NCBI RefSeq assembly: GCF_025917005.1
Contig: NZ_CP078091.1
Coordinates: forward strand, 1,364,001-1,428,000
Origin: Porphyrobacter sp. ULC335
Lineage (GTDB): Bacteria; Pseudomonadota; Alphaproteobacteria; Sphingomonadales; Sphingomonadaceae
Length of the DNA: 64,000 bases
Reading direction: 5' to 3'
Position 1 is the first letter of the stretch. Each line of letters starts with the position of its first letter. The position numbers and the translations under genes were made by a program. The notes below the pieces were generated by a model, which did no database searches, was not told the origin of the DNA, and was given only the letters and a program-made list of their open reading frames with translations. Below are positions 34,272 through 43,073 of the stretch, one piece after another.

Positions 34272-35534
34272 ATGGCCACTGCCTCCGCCCCCTCCGTGCC
34301 CGCCCGCAAGGCTCTCGGTGAGACCGAGCTGATGTGGATGATGGCAATGCTGATGGCGCTGAACGCCTTCGGGATCGACGCGATTCTGCCCGCGCTCGAT
34401 GCGCTGGCGGCCGATCTTTCGGTCAGCGGCAACGACCGGCAATTCGTGATCGGCGTCTTTCTTCTGACCGGCGGCATCGGCTCGCTGGTACCGGGCGCGC
34501 TGGCTGACCGCTTCGGGCGGCGGCCGATCCTGTTGGGTTCGGTCGCGGTCTATATCGTGCTCTCGATCCTGAGCGCGCTTGCGCCCACTTACGACGCGCT
34601 GATCGCGGTGCGCGCCGCGCAGGGCTTCTTCGCTGCCGGGATTGTCGCCCTGCCGCCCGCCATTATCCGCGACCGGGTTGGCGGGGACAAGATGGCGCGC
34701 ATGATGAGCCTCATCTTCGTGATCTTCCTGATGGTGCCCGCGATTGCCCCGACAATCGGCGAGGGCATCCTGCAAATCGGCAGCTGGCGCGCGATCTTCG
34801 GCGCGATGGCGGTGCTGGGCGTGGGGATGGGCCTGTGGGTGCATGTCCGCCTGCCGGAAAGCCTGTCCGACGAAAACCGCCAACCGATCATCCCGCGCAC
34901 CATTGCTGTCAACATGACCCGCGCGCTGACCCAGCCGAGCGTCGCGGGCTACGTGATCGGTTCCGCGCTGGTGTTCGGCGCGCTGTTCGGCTTCATCAAT
35001 TCCTCGCAGCAGCTGATCACCAACACCTTCGGTGCGGGCGACATCTTCCCGCTGGTGTTCGGCATCTGTGCCGGATCGATGGCGATCGCCAGCTGGTCGA
35101 ACTCGCGCATCGTCGAGCGTTTCGGCGCGCGCCGGGTGAGCCACACCGCGCTGTTCGCCTTCATCGTGGTGGCGGCGGTGCAGGTGATGTTCGCCTTCCA
35201 GCCCGACGAGCAGCTGTGGCACTTCGTCCCGCTGATGGCGATCAACATGGCCTTGCTCGGCTTCATCGGCAGCAATTTCGGCGCGATTGCGATGAACCCG
35301 TTCTTCGCCATCGCGGGCGCGGCCAGCTCGGCCCACGGCTTTGTGCGCATGACGACGGCGGCGCTGCTGGGCGGGGCGATCGGTTATGCCTATGACGGCA
35401 CGGCACGGCCCCTGGCGCTGGCGCTGCTGGCGAGCGGCCTTGCCTGCCTCGTGCTGGTGCTGTGGAGCGAGAAGGGCAAGCTGTTCGGGCCGAGTGATGC
35501 CGAGGCGGGGATGAAGGGCGCTCCGGCGGAGTAG
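34272..35534 (+). CDS. Bcr/CflA-type MFS drug resistance transporter
   Basis: About 420 residues from ATG 34272; earlier starts (GTG 34215, ATG 34221) are possible and would add about 17-19 residues. Twelve hydrophobic segments. Motifs of the DHA1 Bcr/CflA group are ILPALDALAADL in TM1, LADRFGRRPILL after TM2 (motif A), AAQGFFAAGIVALPPAIIRD in TM4 and a charged 4-5 loop. Members export bicyclomycin, chloramphenicol-type drugs, sulfonamides or peptides. It diverges from dinB. The stop codon at 35532-35534 lies in a palindromic element. Confidence 0.85.
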   Translation: MATASAPSVPARKALGETELMWMMAMLMALNAFGIDAILPALDALAADLSVSGNDRQFVIGVFLLTGGIGSLVPGALADRFGRRPILLGSVAVYIVLSILSALAPTYDALIAVRAAQGFFAAGIVALPPAIIRDRVGGDKMARMMSLIFVIFLMVPAIAPTIGEGILQIGSWRAIFGAMAVLGVGMGLWVHVRLPESLSDENRQPIIPRTIAVNMTRALTQPSVAGYVIGSALVFGALFGFINSSQQLITNTFGAGDIFPLVFGICAGSMAIASWSNSRIVERFGARRVSHTALFAFIVVAAVQVMFAFQPDEQLWHFVPLMAINMALLGFIGSNFGAIAMNPFFAIAGAASSAHGFVRMTTAALLGGAIGYAYDGTARPLALALLASGLACLVLVLWSEKGKLFGPSDAEAGMKGAPAE

Positions 35535-35619
35535 GCCCACCCCGCTGCGACTAACCTCGCCTGCGGCTCGCTAAGTCTCGCTCCCCTCCCGCTTGCGGGA
35601 GGGGCTGGGGGTGGGCCTA
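35532..35619. repeat. Inverted-repeat element between convergent genes, copy A
   Basis: Ends TAGGCCCACCCC (35532-35543) and GGGGTGGGCCTA (35608-35619) are perfect inverted repeats; a 22-base palindrome (CCCCTCCCGC, TT, then GCGGGAGGGG complement) lies at 35583-35604. Stop codons of the MFS gene and the carboxylase beta gene fall in the two ends. A related copy is at 37312-37400. It can fold and might also act as a transcription barrier. Confidence 0.75.
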
Positions 35620-37170
35620 GCGCTCGCTTTCGAGCTTTCTCCACGCCAGCCCGGCAAACTCGCACAGCAAGGGCCGCGTATCGCGCGGGTCGATGATGTC
35701 CTCGACATTGAAGCGTTCGGCCGACCGGAAGGGCGAGGTCACCTTCGCCAGCCGCTCGCGGATCTCCTCCAGCAGAGCCTGCGGATCATCCGAGGCTTCC
35801 AGCTCCGACTTGTAAGCGACCTCCAGCCCGCCCGCGATGGGCAGCGAGCCCCAGTCGCCGCTCGGCCAGCAATAGCGGTACTGGTAGCGGTCGGCATTGC
35901 TCATCGCGCTGCCCGCAATGCCATAGGCGCGGCGCAGGACGATGCTGGCGAGCGGCACGGTGGCGCGGTAGATCGCGTTCATCGCATTGACGCCGTAACG
36001 GATCGTCCCCGCCATCTCCGCCTCGCGCCCGATCATGAAGCCGGGATTGTCGACGAGGTGGACGATGGGCAGCCGGAACTGGTCTGCGAGTTTGACGAAG
36101 CGTTCGACCTTCTCGGACGTCTTGGCCTCCCACGATCCGCCGAGGTAGCTCGGATCGCTCGCCACCACGCAGACCGGCCAGCCATCAAGCCGCGCAAAGG
36201 CAGTAATCGCGGCGCGGCCCCATTGTCTGCCCATCTCGAACACGGTGCCGGTATCGAACAGCATCTCCATGCAGCGGCGCATCGAATAGACCTGCTTGGG
36301 ATCGCGCGGGACGAGGCTGAGCAGCGCCTCCTCGCGCCGGTCAGCGGGGTCATCGCACGCGGTGCGGCGGGCGGGCTGTCCGACATATTCGGGCATGAAG
36401 CTGAGGAAATGCCGCGCACGGGCGAAGGCCTCGGCCTCGCTGGCGACCTCGTCATCGACGACCCCATTGCGGGTATGGATTGCCGAGCCGCCGAGCGCCT
36501 CCTTGGCCTCCTCGTGATTGGCCGAGCCGCCCTTGTAGGCATCGCCCAAGCCATCGACCACGGCGGGGCCAGCGGCGAAGATCTGCGAGAGGCCTTTGAC
36601 CATGATCGAATAGTGGCTGGCTACCGTGCGCGCCGCGCCAAGGCCTGCGGTCGGCCCCAATGCCAGCGCCACCACCGGCACGGTGTCGAGGTTCGTCACC
36701 ACATCGCCCCAGCCGGGCACCGCCGGGATATAGGTCGCGCCGATCTGTTCGAGCGTCTTGACGCTGCCGCCGCCCCCGGTGCCGTCTATCATGCGGATGA
36801 TCGGGAGCTTCAACTGGTGCGCCATCATCTCGGCCTGCACCATCTTGCGCGCGATCCCCGCATCCGCCGCGCCGCCGCGAATGGTGAAATCGTCCGCGGT
36901 GGCGACCACCGGGCGGCCGTTGATCAGCGCCTTGCCGAACAGGAAGGGGGCGGGGGTGACGGCTTGGAGGTCGCCGTTCGCGTCATATTTCGCCGAGCCT
37001 GCGATCTTGCCGATCTCGCGGAAAGAGCCTTCGTCGCACAGCGCCGCCAGCCGCGCGCGGGAGTCCATCTTGCCGCGCCCATGCTGGCGCGCAACCTTGT
37101 CCGCCCCGCCCATTTGCTCGGCCAGCGCCTCGCGCGCGCGCAGTTCTTCGAGTTCTTTCTGCCAAGACAT
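35617..37170 (-). CDS. Acyl-CoA carboxylase, carboxyltransferase (beta) subunit
   Basis: 517 residues from ATG 37170 with GGGAG upstream. Carboxyltransferase family of propionyl-, methylcrotonyl- and related acyl-CoA carboxylases: RIIRMIDGTGGGG-like segment (IIRMIDGTGGGGS), GPTAGLGAARTVASHYSIM, the second half with LVDNPGFMIGREAE, GTIRYGVNAMNAIY and AYGIAGSAMSN. It transfers carboxyl from biotin to acyl-CoA. The biotin-carboxylase/BCCP subunit gene lies upstream on the same strand (39354-37405), separated by two repeat elements. Substrate (propionyl-, methylcrotonyl- or other acyl-CoA) cannot be fixed from sequence; the length fits the methylcrotonyl/acyl-CoA group. Confidence 0.9.
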   Translation of the reverse strand: MSWQKELEELRAREALAEQMGGADKVARQHGRGKMDSRARLAALCDEGSFREIGKIAGSAKYDANGDLQAVTPAPFLFGKALINGRPVVATADDFTIRGGAADAGIARKMVQAEMMAHQLKLPIIRMIDGTGGGGSVKTLEQIGATYIPAVPGWGDVVTNLDTVPVVALALGPTAGLGAARTVASHYSIMVKGLSQIFAAGPAVVDGLGDAYKGGSANHEEAKEALGGSAIHTRNGVVDDEVASEAEAFARARHFLSFMPEYVGQPARRTACDDPADRREEALLSLVPRDPKQVYSMRRCMEMLFDTGTVFEMGRQWGRAAITAFARLDGWPVCVVASDPSYLGGSWEAKTSEKVERFVKLADQFRLPIVHLVDNPGFMIGREAEMAGTIRYGVNAMNAIYRATVPLASIVLRRAYGIAGSAMSNADRYQYRYCWPSGDWGSLPIAGGLEVAYKSELEASDDPQALLEEIRERLAKVTSPFRSAERFNVEDIIDPRDTRPLLCEFAGLAWRKLESER

Positions 37171-37185
37171 CCCAATCTCCCACCT

Positions 37186-37294
37186 CGTCATTGCGAGGAG
37201 CCCCGCAAGGGGCGACGCGGCAATCCATGTTCGGACCGTGCGGCGTGTTGCAACGTCAGGTGATGGATTGCTTCGCTGACGCTCGCAATGACGA
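37186..37294. repeat. Palindromic intergenic repeat (REP/MITE-like), copy 2
   Basis: Ends TCGTCATTGCGAG (37186-37198) and CTCGCAATGACGA (37282-37294) match copy 1 at 24475-24579 exactly; GCAATCCAT and ATGGATTGC lie inside. It sits between the carboxylase subunit genes, immediately next to a second kind of repeat at 37312-37400. Confidence 0.8.
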
Positions 37295-37311
37295 AAAGAG
37301 AGCGCGCGGCA

Positions 37312-37400
37312 GGCCCACCCCTAACCCCTCCCGCAAGCGGGAGGGGGACTGGTCGCGCCATCTTCTCCCCTCCCGCTTGCGGGAGGGGCCGGGGGTGGGC
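37312..37400. repeat. Inverted-repeat element, copy B, between the carboxylase genes
   Basis: Ends GGCCCACCCC (37312-37321) and GGGGTGGGC (37392-37400). It contains two copies of the 22-base palindrome found in copy A: 37325-37346 with AA at the centre and 37367-37388 with TT. The whole element is itself an inverted repeat. It separates the alpha-subunit gene from the downstream beta-subunit gene. Confidence 0.75.
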
Positions 37401-37404
37401 AAGT

Positions 37405-39354
37405 CTATTCTTTGCTAGCAGGCACCACGCGGCACAACACCGCATCAACCTGCACCTGCCCGCCCGCGCTCACGCCAAGCCCCTCGATCACCCCGTCGAA
37501 CGGCGCGGTGAGAGCGTGTTCCATCTTCATCGCTTCGAGCACCATGAGCCGCTGCCCGGCGGTGACGGCCTGGCCCTCGGCGACATCGACCGCGATGACC
37601 TTGCCCGGCATCGGCGCGATGATCGCGCCATCGGCGGCAGAGGCGTGGCCGGTGCCGCGCTCCGACAGAGGCGCAACTTCGTACCGATGCACGACCCCCC
37701 CGTGCAGTCTGTTCCAGTTATCGCCGTATCGACTGTAGTGGATTTCGTTATCTCGAACGATGGGTTCGATTAGCGTGGCCTCTGACCTCTCGCCGTTAGC
37801 AAGTAACGGAATCACACGCTGTGGGCCCCGATTTAATCGGAAGCCCAAAAGCGAACTGATCTTCGACGATGCATGGGTTCGAAACGCAGGAGACCCATCA
37901 GGTTCAAAAATAGGATAGTCCCGTTTGTCGGTGACGATGCCCTTCAAAAGCTCGATAGCCCCTACTCTCTTTTCATCGTCGTCCGGCTTGATTGGGGCAA
38001 CCAATTGGTCGAAATTCCGTTCGATCAAGCCAGTATCGAGCTTCCCGATCTCGAATTCCTCAAGCTCCAAGCACCTTACGAGAAAGTGGGCGTTCGTCTT
38101 TACCGGCCAAATCTGGAGCTGGCTGAGCATTTCAATGATCGCCGCTATTGCGTGCTCGCGACTTGAACCCTTGGCGATGATCTTCGCAATCATCGGATCG
38201 TAATAAGGTGAAATTTCGGCTCCAAGATCGACACCGCTTTCGAAGCGACCCCGATAGCCTAGATCAAATTCAGTCAGTAGCCCCGTGCTCGGCAGAAACC
38301 CCTTCGCGGGGTCCTCGGCATAGAGCCGCGCCTCGATCGCATGCCCATTGATCGACAGCTCCTCCTGCCGCTTGGGCAGCGGCTCACCGCTCGCGACCCG
38401 CAGCTGCCATTCGACCAGATCGACGCCGGTGATCTCCTCGGTGACGGGATGCTCGACCTGAAGGCGGGTATTCATCTCCATGAAGAAGATGCGGTCGGCA
38501 CGCAGGCCTTCGGAAGCGTCGGCGATGAATTCGATCGTGCCTGCGCCCTCGTAATCGACCGCCTTGGCGGCGCGCACGGCGGCGGCGCAGATCGCTTCGC
38601 GGGTGGCCGCGTCCATGCCGGGGGCGGGGGCTTCCTCGATCACCTTCTGGTGGCGGCGCTGCAAGGAACAGTCGCGCTCGAACAGGTGGACGACGTTGCC
38701 GTGGCTGTCGCCGAACACCTGCACCTCGATATGGCGGGGCGAGGTGATCCACTTTTCGAGCAGCACCTCGTCATTGCCGAAGCTGGCCTTGGCCTCACGG
38801 CGGCAGGATTCGAGCGCGGCCGCGAAATCGGCGGGGGCATCGACCTTGCGCATCCCCTTGCCGCCGCCGCCTGCGACCGCCTTGATGAGTACGGGATAGC
38901 CGATAGCCTCGGCCTCGGCGGTGAGGCGTTCCAGCGATTGGTCCGCGCCGAGATAGCCCGGCGTCACCGGAACGCCCGCCTCGATCATCCGCGCCTTGGC
39001 CGCGTCCTTCAGCCCCATCGCGCGGATGCTGGCAGGCTTGGGGCCGACCCAGATGAGGCCCGCATCGAGCACCGCCTGCGCGAAGTCGGCGTTCTCGGAC
39101 AGGAAGCCGTAGCCCGGGTGGATCGCGTCCGCTCCGGTCTGCTTGGCCGCCGCGATGATCTTCGCGCCCACCAGATAGCTTTCCGGAGCAGGCGAGGGGC
39201 CGATATGCACCGCCTCGTCCGCTTGGCGCACATGTAGCGCCTTGGCATCGGCATCGGAATAGACCGCGACCGTCGCCACACCCATGGTACGGGCGGTGCG
39301 CATGATCCGGCACGCAATCTCACCGCGATTGGCGATCAGGAGTTTCCGGATCAT
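37405..39354 (-). CDS. Acyl-CoA carboxylase, biotin carboxylase/BCCP (alpha) subunit
   Basis: 649 residues, typical of the alpha subunit of propionyl/methylcrotonyl-CoA-type carboxylases. Order: biotin carboxylase N-domain (IRKLLIANRGEIACRI), ATP-grasp with Gly-rich loop KAVAGGGGKGMR, EMNTRLQVEHPVTEE (catalytic region), C-domain, a linking domain, then the biotinyl domain with EAMKMEH (biotin Lys) near residue 614. The ATG overlaps the stop of the NTF2-like gene. The stretch at about 37690-38280, covering the late C-domain and linker (residues about 358-555), has much lower GC than both flanks, although the frame is intact. This suggests a recombined segment. Confidence 0.9.
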   Translation of the reverse strand: MIRKLLIANRGEIACRIMRTARTMGVATVAVYSDADAKALHVRQADEAVHIGPSPAPESYLVGAKIIAAAKQTGADAIHPGYGFLSENADFAQAVLDAGLIWVGPKPASIRAMGLKDAAKARMIEAGVPVTPGYLGADQSLERLTAEAEAIGYPVLIKAVAGGGGKGMRKVDAPADFAAALESCRREAKASFGNDEVLLEKWITSPRHIEVQVFGDSHGNVVHLFERDCSLQRRHQKVIEEAPAPGMDAATREAICAAAVRAAKAVDYEGAGTIEFIADASEGLRADRIFFMEMNTRLQVEHPVTEEITGVDLVEWQLRVASGEPLPKRQEELSINGHAIEARLYAEDPAKGFLPSTGLLTEFDLGYRGRFESGVDLGAEISPYYDPMIAKIIAKGSSREHAIAAIIEMLSQLQIWPVKTNAHFLVRCLELEEFEIGKLDTGLIERNFDQLVAPIKPDDDEKRVGAIELLKGIVTDKRDYPIFEPDGSPAFRTHASSKISSLLGFRLNRGPQRVIPLLANGERSEATLIEPIVRDNEIHYSRYGDNWNRLHGGVVHRYEVAPLSERGTGHASAADGAIIAPMPGKVIAVDVAEGQAVTAGQRLMVLEAMKMEHALTAPFDGVIEGLGVSAGGQVQVDAVLCRVVPASKE

Positions 39355-39845
39355 TGGTCAAACCCCGGTGCGCCGAGCCGTTTGCACTCGCCGGGCGGCT
39401 CCATCGTGAAGCTGGTGTTGGCGACCTTCCAGCCGCTTTCGGTTCTGACCATGCTCAGCGAATTGACCCCGCAATGCGAGACCTCGCTATTGGCGAAGAA
39501 GACGTAAGGCCCCCACACCTGCGCCATGTCGCCATCGACCAGCACGGTCTCATAGCGCATGTTCTCGACGAAACGTCCGGTGGTGCGCGCCCAGCGTTCC
39601 AGATGCTGCGCGACCGGTACCATGTCGACACGCGGGGCATCGGGTGTCCTGCGGTCGTGGATGAAGATCATGCCCCCCGGGAGCATGACCTCGGCGAGAT
39701 CGGTCTTGCGGGTGCTGCCGAGGGCGAAGAAGAAGGCATCGGCAGCGGCGATGACTTCGGCTTGCTCTGGAGCGTGTTCGTGGGGCGACTCGGCAGCGAG
39801 CGGCGCGGCGGCCAGCAGCGCGGCGGTGATGAGAAGGGCTTTCAT
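39351..39845 (-). CDS. Exported NTF2/SnoaL-like protein
   Basis: 164 residues with signal peptide MKALLITAALLAAAPLAAES. The mature region fits the cone-like NTF2 fold: helix EVIAAADAFFFALGS, strands GGMIFIHDRR, MRYETVLVDGDMAQVWGPYVFF and a closing GWKVANTSFTMEPP. Such proteins are either small hydrolases or ligand binders; no catalytic set can be named. The stop overlaps the carboxylase alpha start (ATGA at 39351-39354), so the two are translationally coupled, an odd partnership of a periplasmic protein with a cytoplasmic enzyme. Confidence 0.7.
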   Translation of the reverse strand: MKALLITAALLAAAPLAAESPHEHAPEQAEVIAAADAFFFALGSTRKTDLAEVMLPGGMIFIHDRRTPDAPRVDMVPVAQHLERWARTTGRFVENMRYETVLVDGDMAQVWGPYVFFANSEVSHCGVNSLSMVRTESGWKVANTSFTMEPPGECKRLGAPGFDQ

Positions 39846-39928
39846 GGGGAGGGATTAGCTCCAGTCCCCGACAAAATAAACCTCGGCTTCCCGGGCTTGA
39901 TCCGGGATCACGCTTTCTTCTTCGCCGC

Positions 39929-40924
39929 TCAGATATGCGGGACCTCGGATAAAGTCCGGGGCGACGGAGAGGGGGTGGATGGCCGGTAGTTCGCAATCCC
40001 CCAGTCGATCCCGCCTTCCGGCATCTTTTCGCGGTTGAGCACCGCCGAGAGAAACGCGCGCGCGCCATACAGCGCCTTTTCGCCGCGCGGCACGTAGGTG
40101 CGGCTTGCCCATGCCTCGGCCCCTCTTGACCTCACCTTGCGCCCGATTGCGCCGTATATGCGCGCCGCAGAGAGCACCGCCCAACGGCTGCGGAAGGGGA
40201 GCTTCGCCGCGCCTACCCGCGCCGCGGCCTCGTGCTTTTCCACCAGCGCCACCAGCCGCGCGGCCATTTCGGCGAGCTCCTTGCGGTGGTGCGGCTTGGT
40301 GTGCTGGCCGGGCTCGATATCCTGCTCGACCAGCCAGATTTCCGGCAGGTAACACCGGCCCGCTGCATCATCCTCGACAATATCGCGGGCGATGTTCGAT
40401 AGCTGGAAGGCAAGCCCCAGGTCATTCGCGCGGTCGAGCGTTTCCTGATCCTCGGGATCAACCCCCATCACCACCGCCATCATCACGCCCACCGCGCCCG
40501 CCACATGGTAGCAATAGCGCAGCATGTCAGCCTCGGTGCGCGGGCGCCAGTCCTCGGCGTCGAGCTGGAAGCCCGCGATCACGTCCTCGGCCATTTGCGG
40601 GGTCAGGCCGACTTCAGCGGCGACCACGCCCAAGGCGTCAAATGCCGGGTCGCCGGTCGGCTGGCCTGCGAAGGCCAATGCCGTGAGGCGGCGGATAAGG
40701 GCGAGCCGTTCGCCCAGACCGGACTGTTCGCCCAGTTCTCCGCCCATTTCCTGATTGTCGGCAATGTCGTCCGCGCGGCGGCACCAGGCGTAGAGCAGCC
40801 ATGCGCGTTCGCGGGTTTCCTTGTCGAACAGGCGCGCGGCGGCGGAGAAGCTTTGCGACCCGCGCTTGATCGACAGCCGCGCATGTTCGACCAGCGCGGC
40901 TCGGGTGGCGGCATCGACCGGCAT
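39929..40924 (-). CDS. crtB: Phytoene synthase
   Basis: 331 residues. Condenses two geranylgeranyl diphosphates to phytoene, the first carotenoid step. Family features: SFSAAARLF, RAWLLYAWCRRADDIAD (first Asp-rich motif, DDIAD), RYCYHVAGAVG, LGLAFQLSNIARDIVEDDAAGRCYLP (second, DIVEDD) and a helical C-terminus. The gene ends the crtY-crtI-LOG-crtB group; it starts eight bases after the LOG stop. The C-terminal tail after NYRPSTPS appears extended and less conserved, so the natural stop may have shifted. Confidence 0.95.
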   Translation of the reverse strand: MPVDAATRAALVEHARLSIKRGSQSFSAAARLFDKETRERAWLLYAWCRRADDIADNQEMGGELGEQSGLGERLALIRRLTALAFAGQPTGDPAFDALGVVAAEVGLTPQMAEDVIAGFQLDAEDWRPRTEADMLRYCYHVAGAVGVMMAVVMGVDPEDQETLDRANDLGLAFQLSNIARDIVEDDAAGRCYLPEIWLVEQDIEPGQHTKPHHRKELAEMAARLVALVEKHEAAARVGAAKLPFRSRWAVLSAARIYGAIGRKVRSRGAEAWASRTYVPRGEKALYGARAFLSAVLNREKMPEGGIDWGIANYRPSTPSPSPRTLSEVPHI

Positions 40925-40932
40925 GGCGGGGC

Positions 40933-41514
40933 TTACAGCTCCTCGGCCTTCATCTGGAAGATCGGCGTGTGCGGCTGATAGGCTTCCATCTTGGCGAGCA
41001 GTTCATTGATCGAGGTCGCCGCGATCAGGATGTTCTGGTGCGCGGGCCGGACGAAGCCGACCGCCGCCATCTTCGCGTTGAAGGCGAGCAGATCGTCGTA
41101 GAAGCCGAAAGCGTTCAGCAGGCCAACGGGCTTGGTGTGGTAGCCAAGCTGCGACCAGCTCATCGCCTCCCACAGCTCGTCCATCGTGCCGACCCCGCCG
41201 GGGATGGTAACGAACCCGTCCGACAGATCGGTGAAGCGCTGCTTCCTCTCGTGCATTCCGCTGACGGTGACGAGTTCGTCGCAATCATGGTTGGCGACCT
41301 CGGCCTTGACGAGGTGCTCGGGGATGATGCCGATCACTTCGCCGCCAGCGTCCTTCGCGCCCTTGGCCACCGCGCCCATCAGCCCGAGCTTGCCTCCGCC
41401 ATAGACAAGCCCGATGCCGCGCGCGGCCAATTCCGCGCCGACATCATAGGCAAGCTGGATATAGCGCGGGTCTTCGGGCGAGGCCGAACCGCAGTAGACG
41501 GCGAGACGTTTCAC
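40933..41514 (-). CDS. LOG family protein (TIGR00730 type), nucleotide phosphoribohydrolase-like
   Basis: 193 residues. The Rossmann-like fold has AVYCGSASPEDPRY at the N-terminus, VYGGGKLGLMGAVA, MHERKQ (residues 87-92) and the family mark PGGVGTMDE (residues 105-113). LOG proteins cleave ribose 5-phosphate from adenine-type nucleotides; in plants and some bacteria this releases cytokinin-like bases, in others the substrate is simply AMP or a related nucleotide. It overlaps the crtI stop by four bases and lies eight bases before crtB, so it is part of the carotenoid operon. Confidence 0.9.
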   Translation of the reverse strand: MKRLAVYCGSASPEDPRYIQLAYDVGAELAARGIGLVYGGGKLGLMGAVAKGAKDAGGEVIGIIPEHLVKAEVANHDCDELVTVSGMHERKQRFTDLSDGFVTIPGGVGTMDELWEAMSWSQLGYHTKPVGLLNAFGFYDDLLAFNAKMAAVGFVRPAHQNILIAATSINELLAKMEAYQPHTPIFQMKAEEL

Positions 41515-43073
41515 GCACCCACCTTCGCCAGATCCTCCAGCATCAGCCCGGCGGTCGCCTTTGCGCTCCCGACCACCCCCGGGATGCCTGCGCCCGGGTG
41601 GGTGCCTGCGCCGACGAGGTAGTAGTTATCGATCACGTCGTCGCGGTTATGGCCGCGCAGATAGGCGCTCTGCCACAGCACAGGTTCAAGGCTGAAGGCA
41701 CTGCCCATGTGGGCGCTGAGGTCCTGCTTGAAGTCCTTGGGCGCATAGCTGAACTTGGTGATGATCCGGCTGTGAATGTCCGGGATCAACCGCCGCTCCA
41801 GCTCGTCGAGGATCATCTTTTCCAGCTTCGGCCCGACTTCGTCCCAGTCGATCGGCATCTTGCCCATGTGGGCGACCGGCACCAGCGCGTAGAAGGTGCT
41901 CTTGCCCGCAGGCGCCATGCTGGGATCGGTCACGGTCGGGTGGTGGAGGTAGATCGCGAAATCTTCCGGCACCACGCCGTTCTTGTAGATGTCGTCGAGC
42001 AGGCCTTTGTAGCGCTTGGCGAACAGGATCATGTGGTGCGGGATGCCGGGCCAGGTGCCCTCCAGCCCGAAGTGCACCACGAACAGCGAGGGCGAGAAGC
42101 TCTTGCGATTGAGGCTCTTGGCCATCTTCTTGCCGCGCTCGCTTCCCGACAGCAGGTCCTTGTAGGAGTGCATGATGTCGGCGTTGCTGGCCACCGCATC
42201 GAACCGCTGGCGGAAGCCGCTCTTGGTCTCGACCTCGGTCGCCTTGGTGCCGAGCGTGTGGACCTGCACCACCGGATCGCCGACGATCATTGTGCCGCCA
42301 AGGCGCTCGAAATGGCGCACCATCCCTGCGATCAGCCGGTTGGTGCCGCCGCGCGCCCACCACACACCGCCGTCCTTCTCCAGCTTGTGGATCAGGGCGT
42401 AGATCGACGAGGTGTTCATCGGGTTGCCGCCCACCAGCAGCGAGTGGAAGCTGAAGGCTTCGCGCAGCTTGGGGTGCTCGATATAGCTCGACACCATCGA
42501 ATAAACCGAACGCCAGGCCTGCTCCTTGATCAGGGCGGGGGCGGCCTTCAGCATCGACTTGAAATCGAGGAACGGTTTGGTGCCGAGCTTGAGGTAGCCT
42601 TCCTCGTATACCCGCGCCGAGTATTCGAGGAAGCGCGCGTAACCGGCAACGTCAGCCGGATTCAGCTTGGCGATCTCGGCGTTGAGGCTTTCCTCGTCGT
42701 TGGAATATTCGAAGTTGGTCCCGTCGGGCCAGTTCAGGCGATAGAAGGGCATGACCTTCATCAGTTCGACATCTTCGGAGATGTCGTGGCCGGTCAACGC
42801 CCAGAGCTCTTCAAGGCAGGGCGGATCGGTGATGACGGTCGGCCCGCCATCGAAGGTGAAGCCGTCCCGCTCCCAGAAATAGGCGCGCCCGCCCGGCTTG
42901 TCGCGTGCTTCGATCACGGTGGTGCTGATGCCGGCGGATTGCAGGCGCACGGCCAGCGCCATGCCGCCGAAGCCCGATCCGATCACGCAGGCGGTCTTGC
43001 CCGCATAACGTTCGGCCAAGGCGGGGTTGATGCCCTTTGCGCCAGGGATGTTGATCTTCACATCGGCGTTCAT
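41511..43073 (-). CDS. crtI: Phytoene desaturase
   Basis: 520 residues. FAD-dependent desaturase with N-terminal fingerprint ACVIGSGFGGMALAVRLQ followed by TTVIEARDKPGGRAY, a WARGGTNRLIAGMVRHFE segment, and a C-terminal YLVGAGTHPGAGIPGVVGSAKATAGL, both bacterial crtI hallmarks. It converts phytoene to lycopene (three or four double bonds). Starts four bases before the crtY stop and ends four bases into the LOG gene, so the cluster is one transcriptional unit. Acts at the inner membrane. Confidence 0.95.
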   Translation of the reverse strand: MNADVKINIPGAKGINPALAERYAGKTACVIGSGFGGMALAVRLQSAGISTTVIEARDKPGGRAYFWERDGFTFDGGPTVITDPPCLEELWALTGHDISEDVELMKVMPFYRLNWPDGTNFEYSNDEESLNAEIAKLNPADVAGYARFLEYSARVYEEGYLKLGTKPFLDFKSMLKAAPALIKEQAWRSVYSMVSSYIEHPKLREAFSFHSLLVGGNPMNTSSIYALIHKLEKDGGVWWARGGTNRLIAGMVRHFERLGGTMIVGDPVVQVHTLGTKATEVETKSGFRQRFDAVASNADIMHSYKDLLSGSERGKKMAKSLNRKSFSPSLFVVHFGLEGTWPGIPHHMILFAKRYKGLLDDIYKNGVVPEDFAIYLHHPTVTDPSMAPAGKSTFYALVPVAHMGKMPIDWDEVGPKLEKMILDELERRLIPDIHSRIITKFSYAPKDFKQDLSAHMGSAFSLEPVLWQSAYLRGHNRDDVIDNYYLVGAGTHPGAGIPGVVGSAKATAGLMLEDLAKVGA

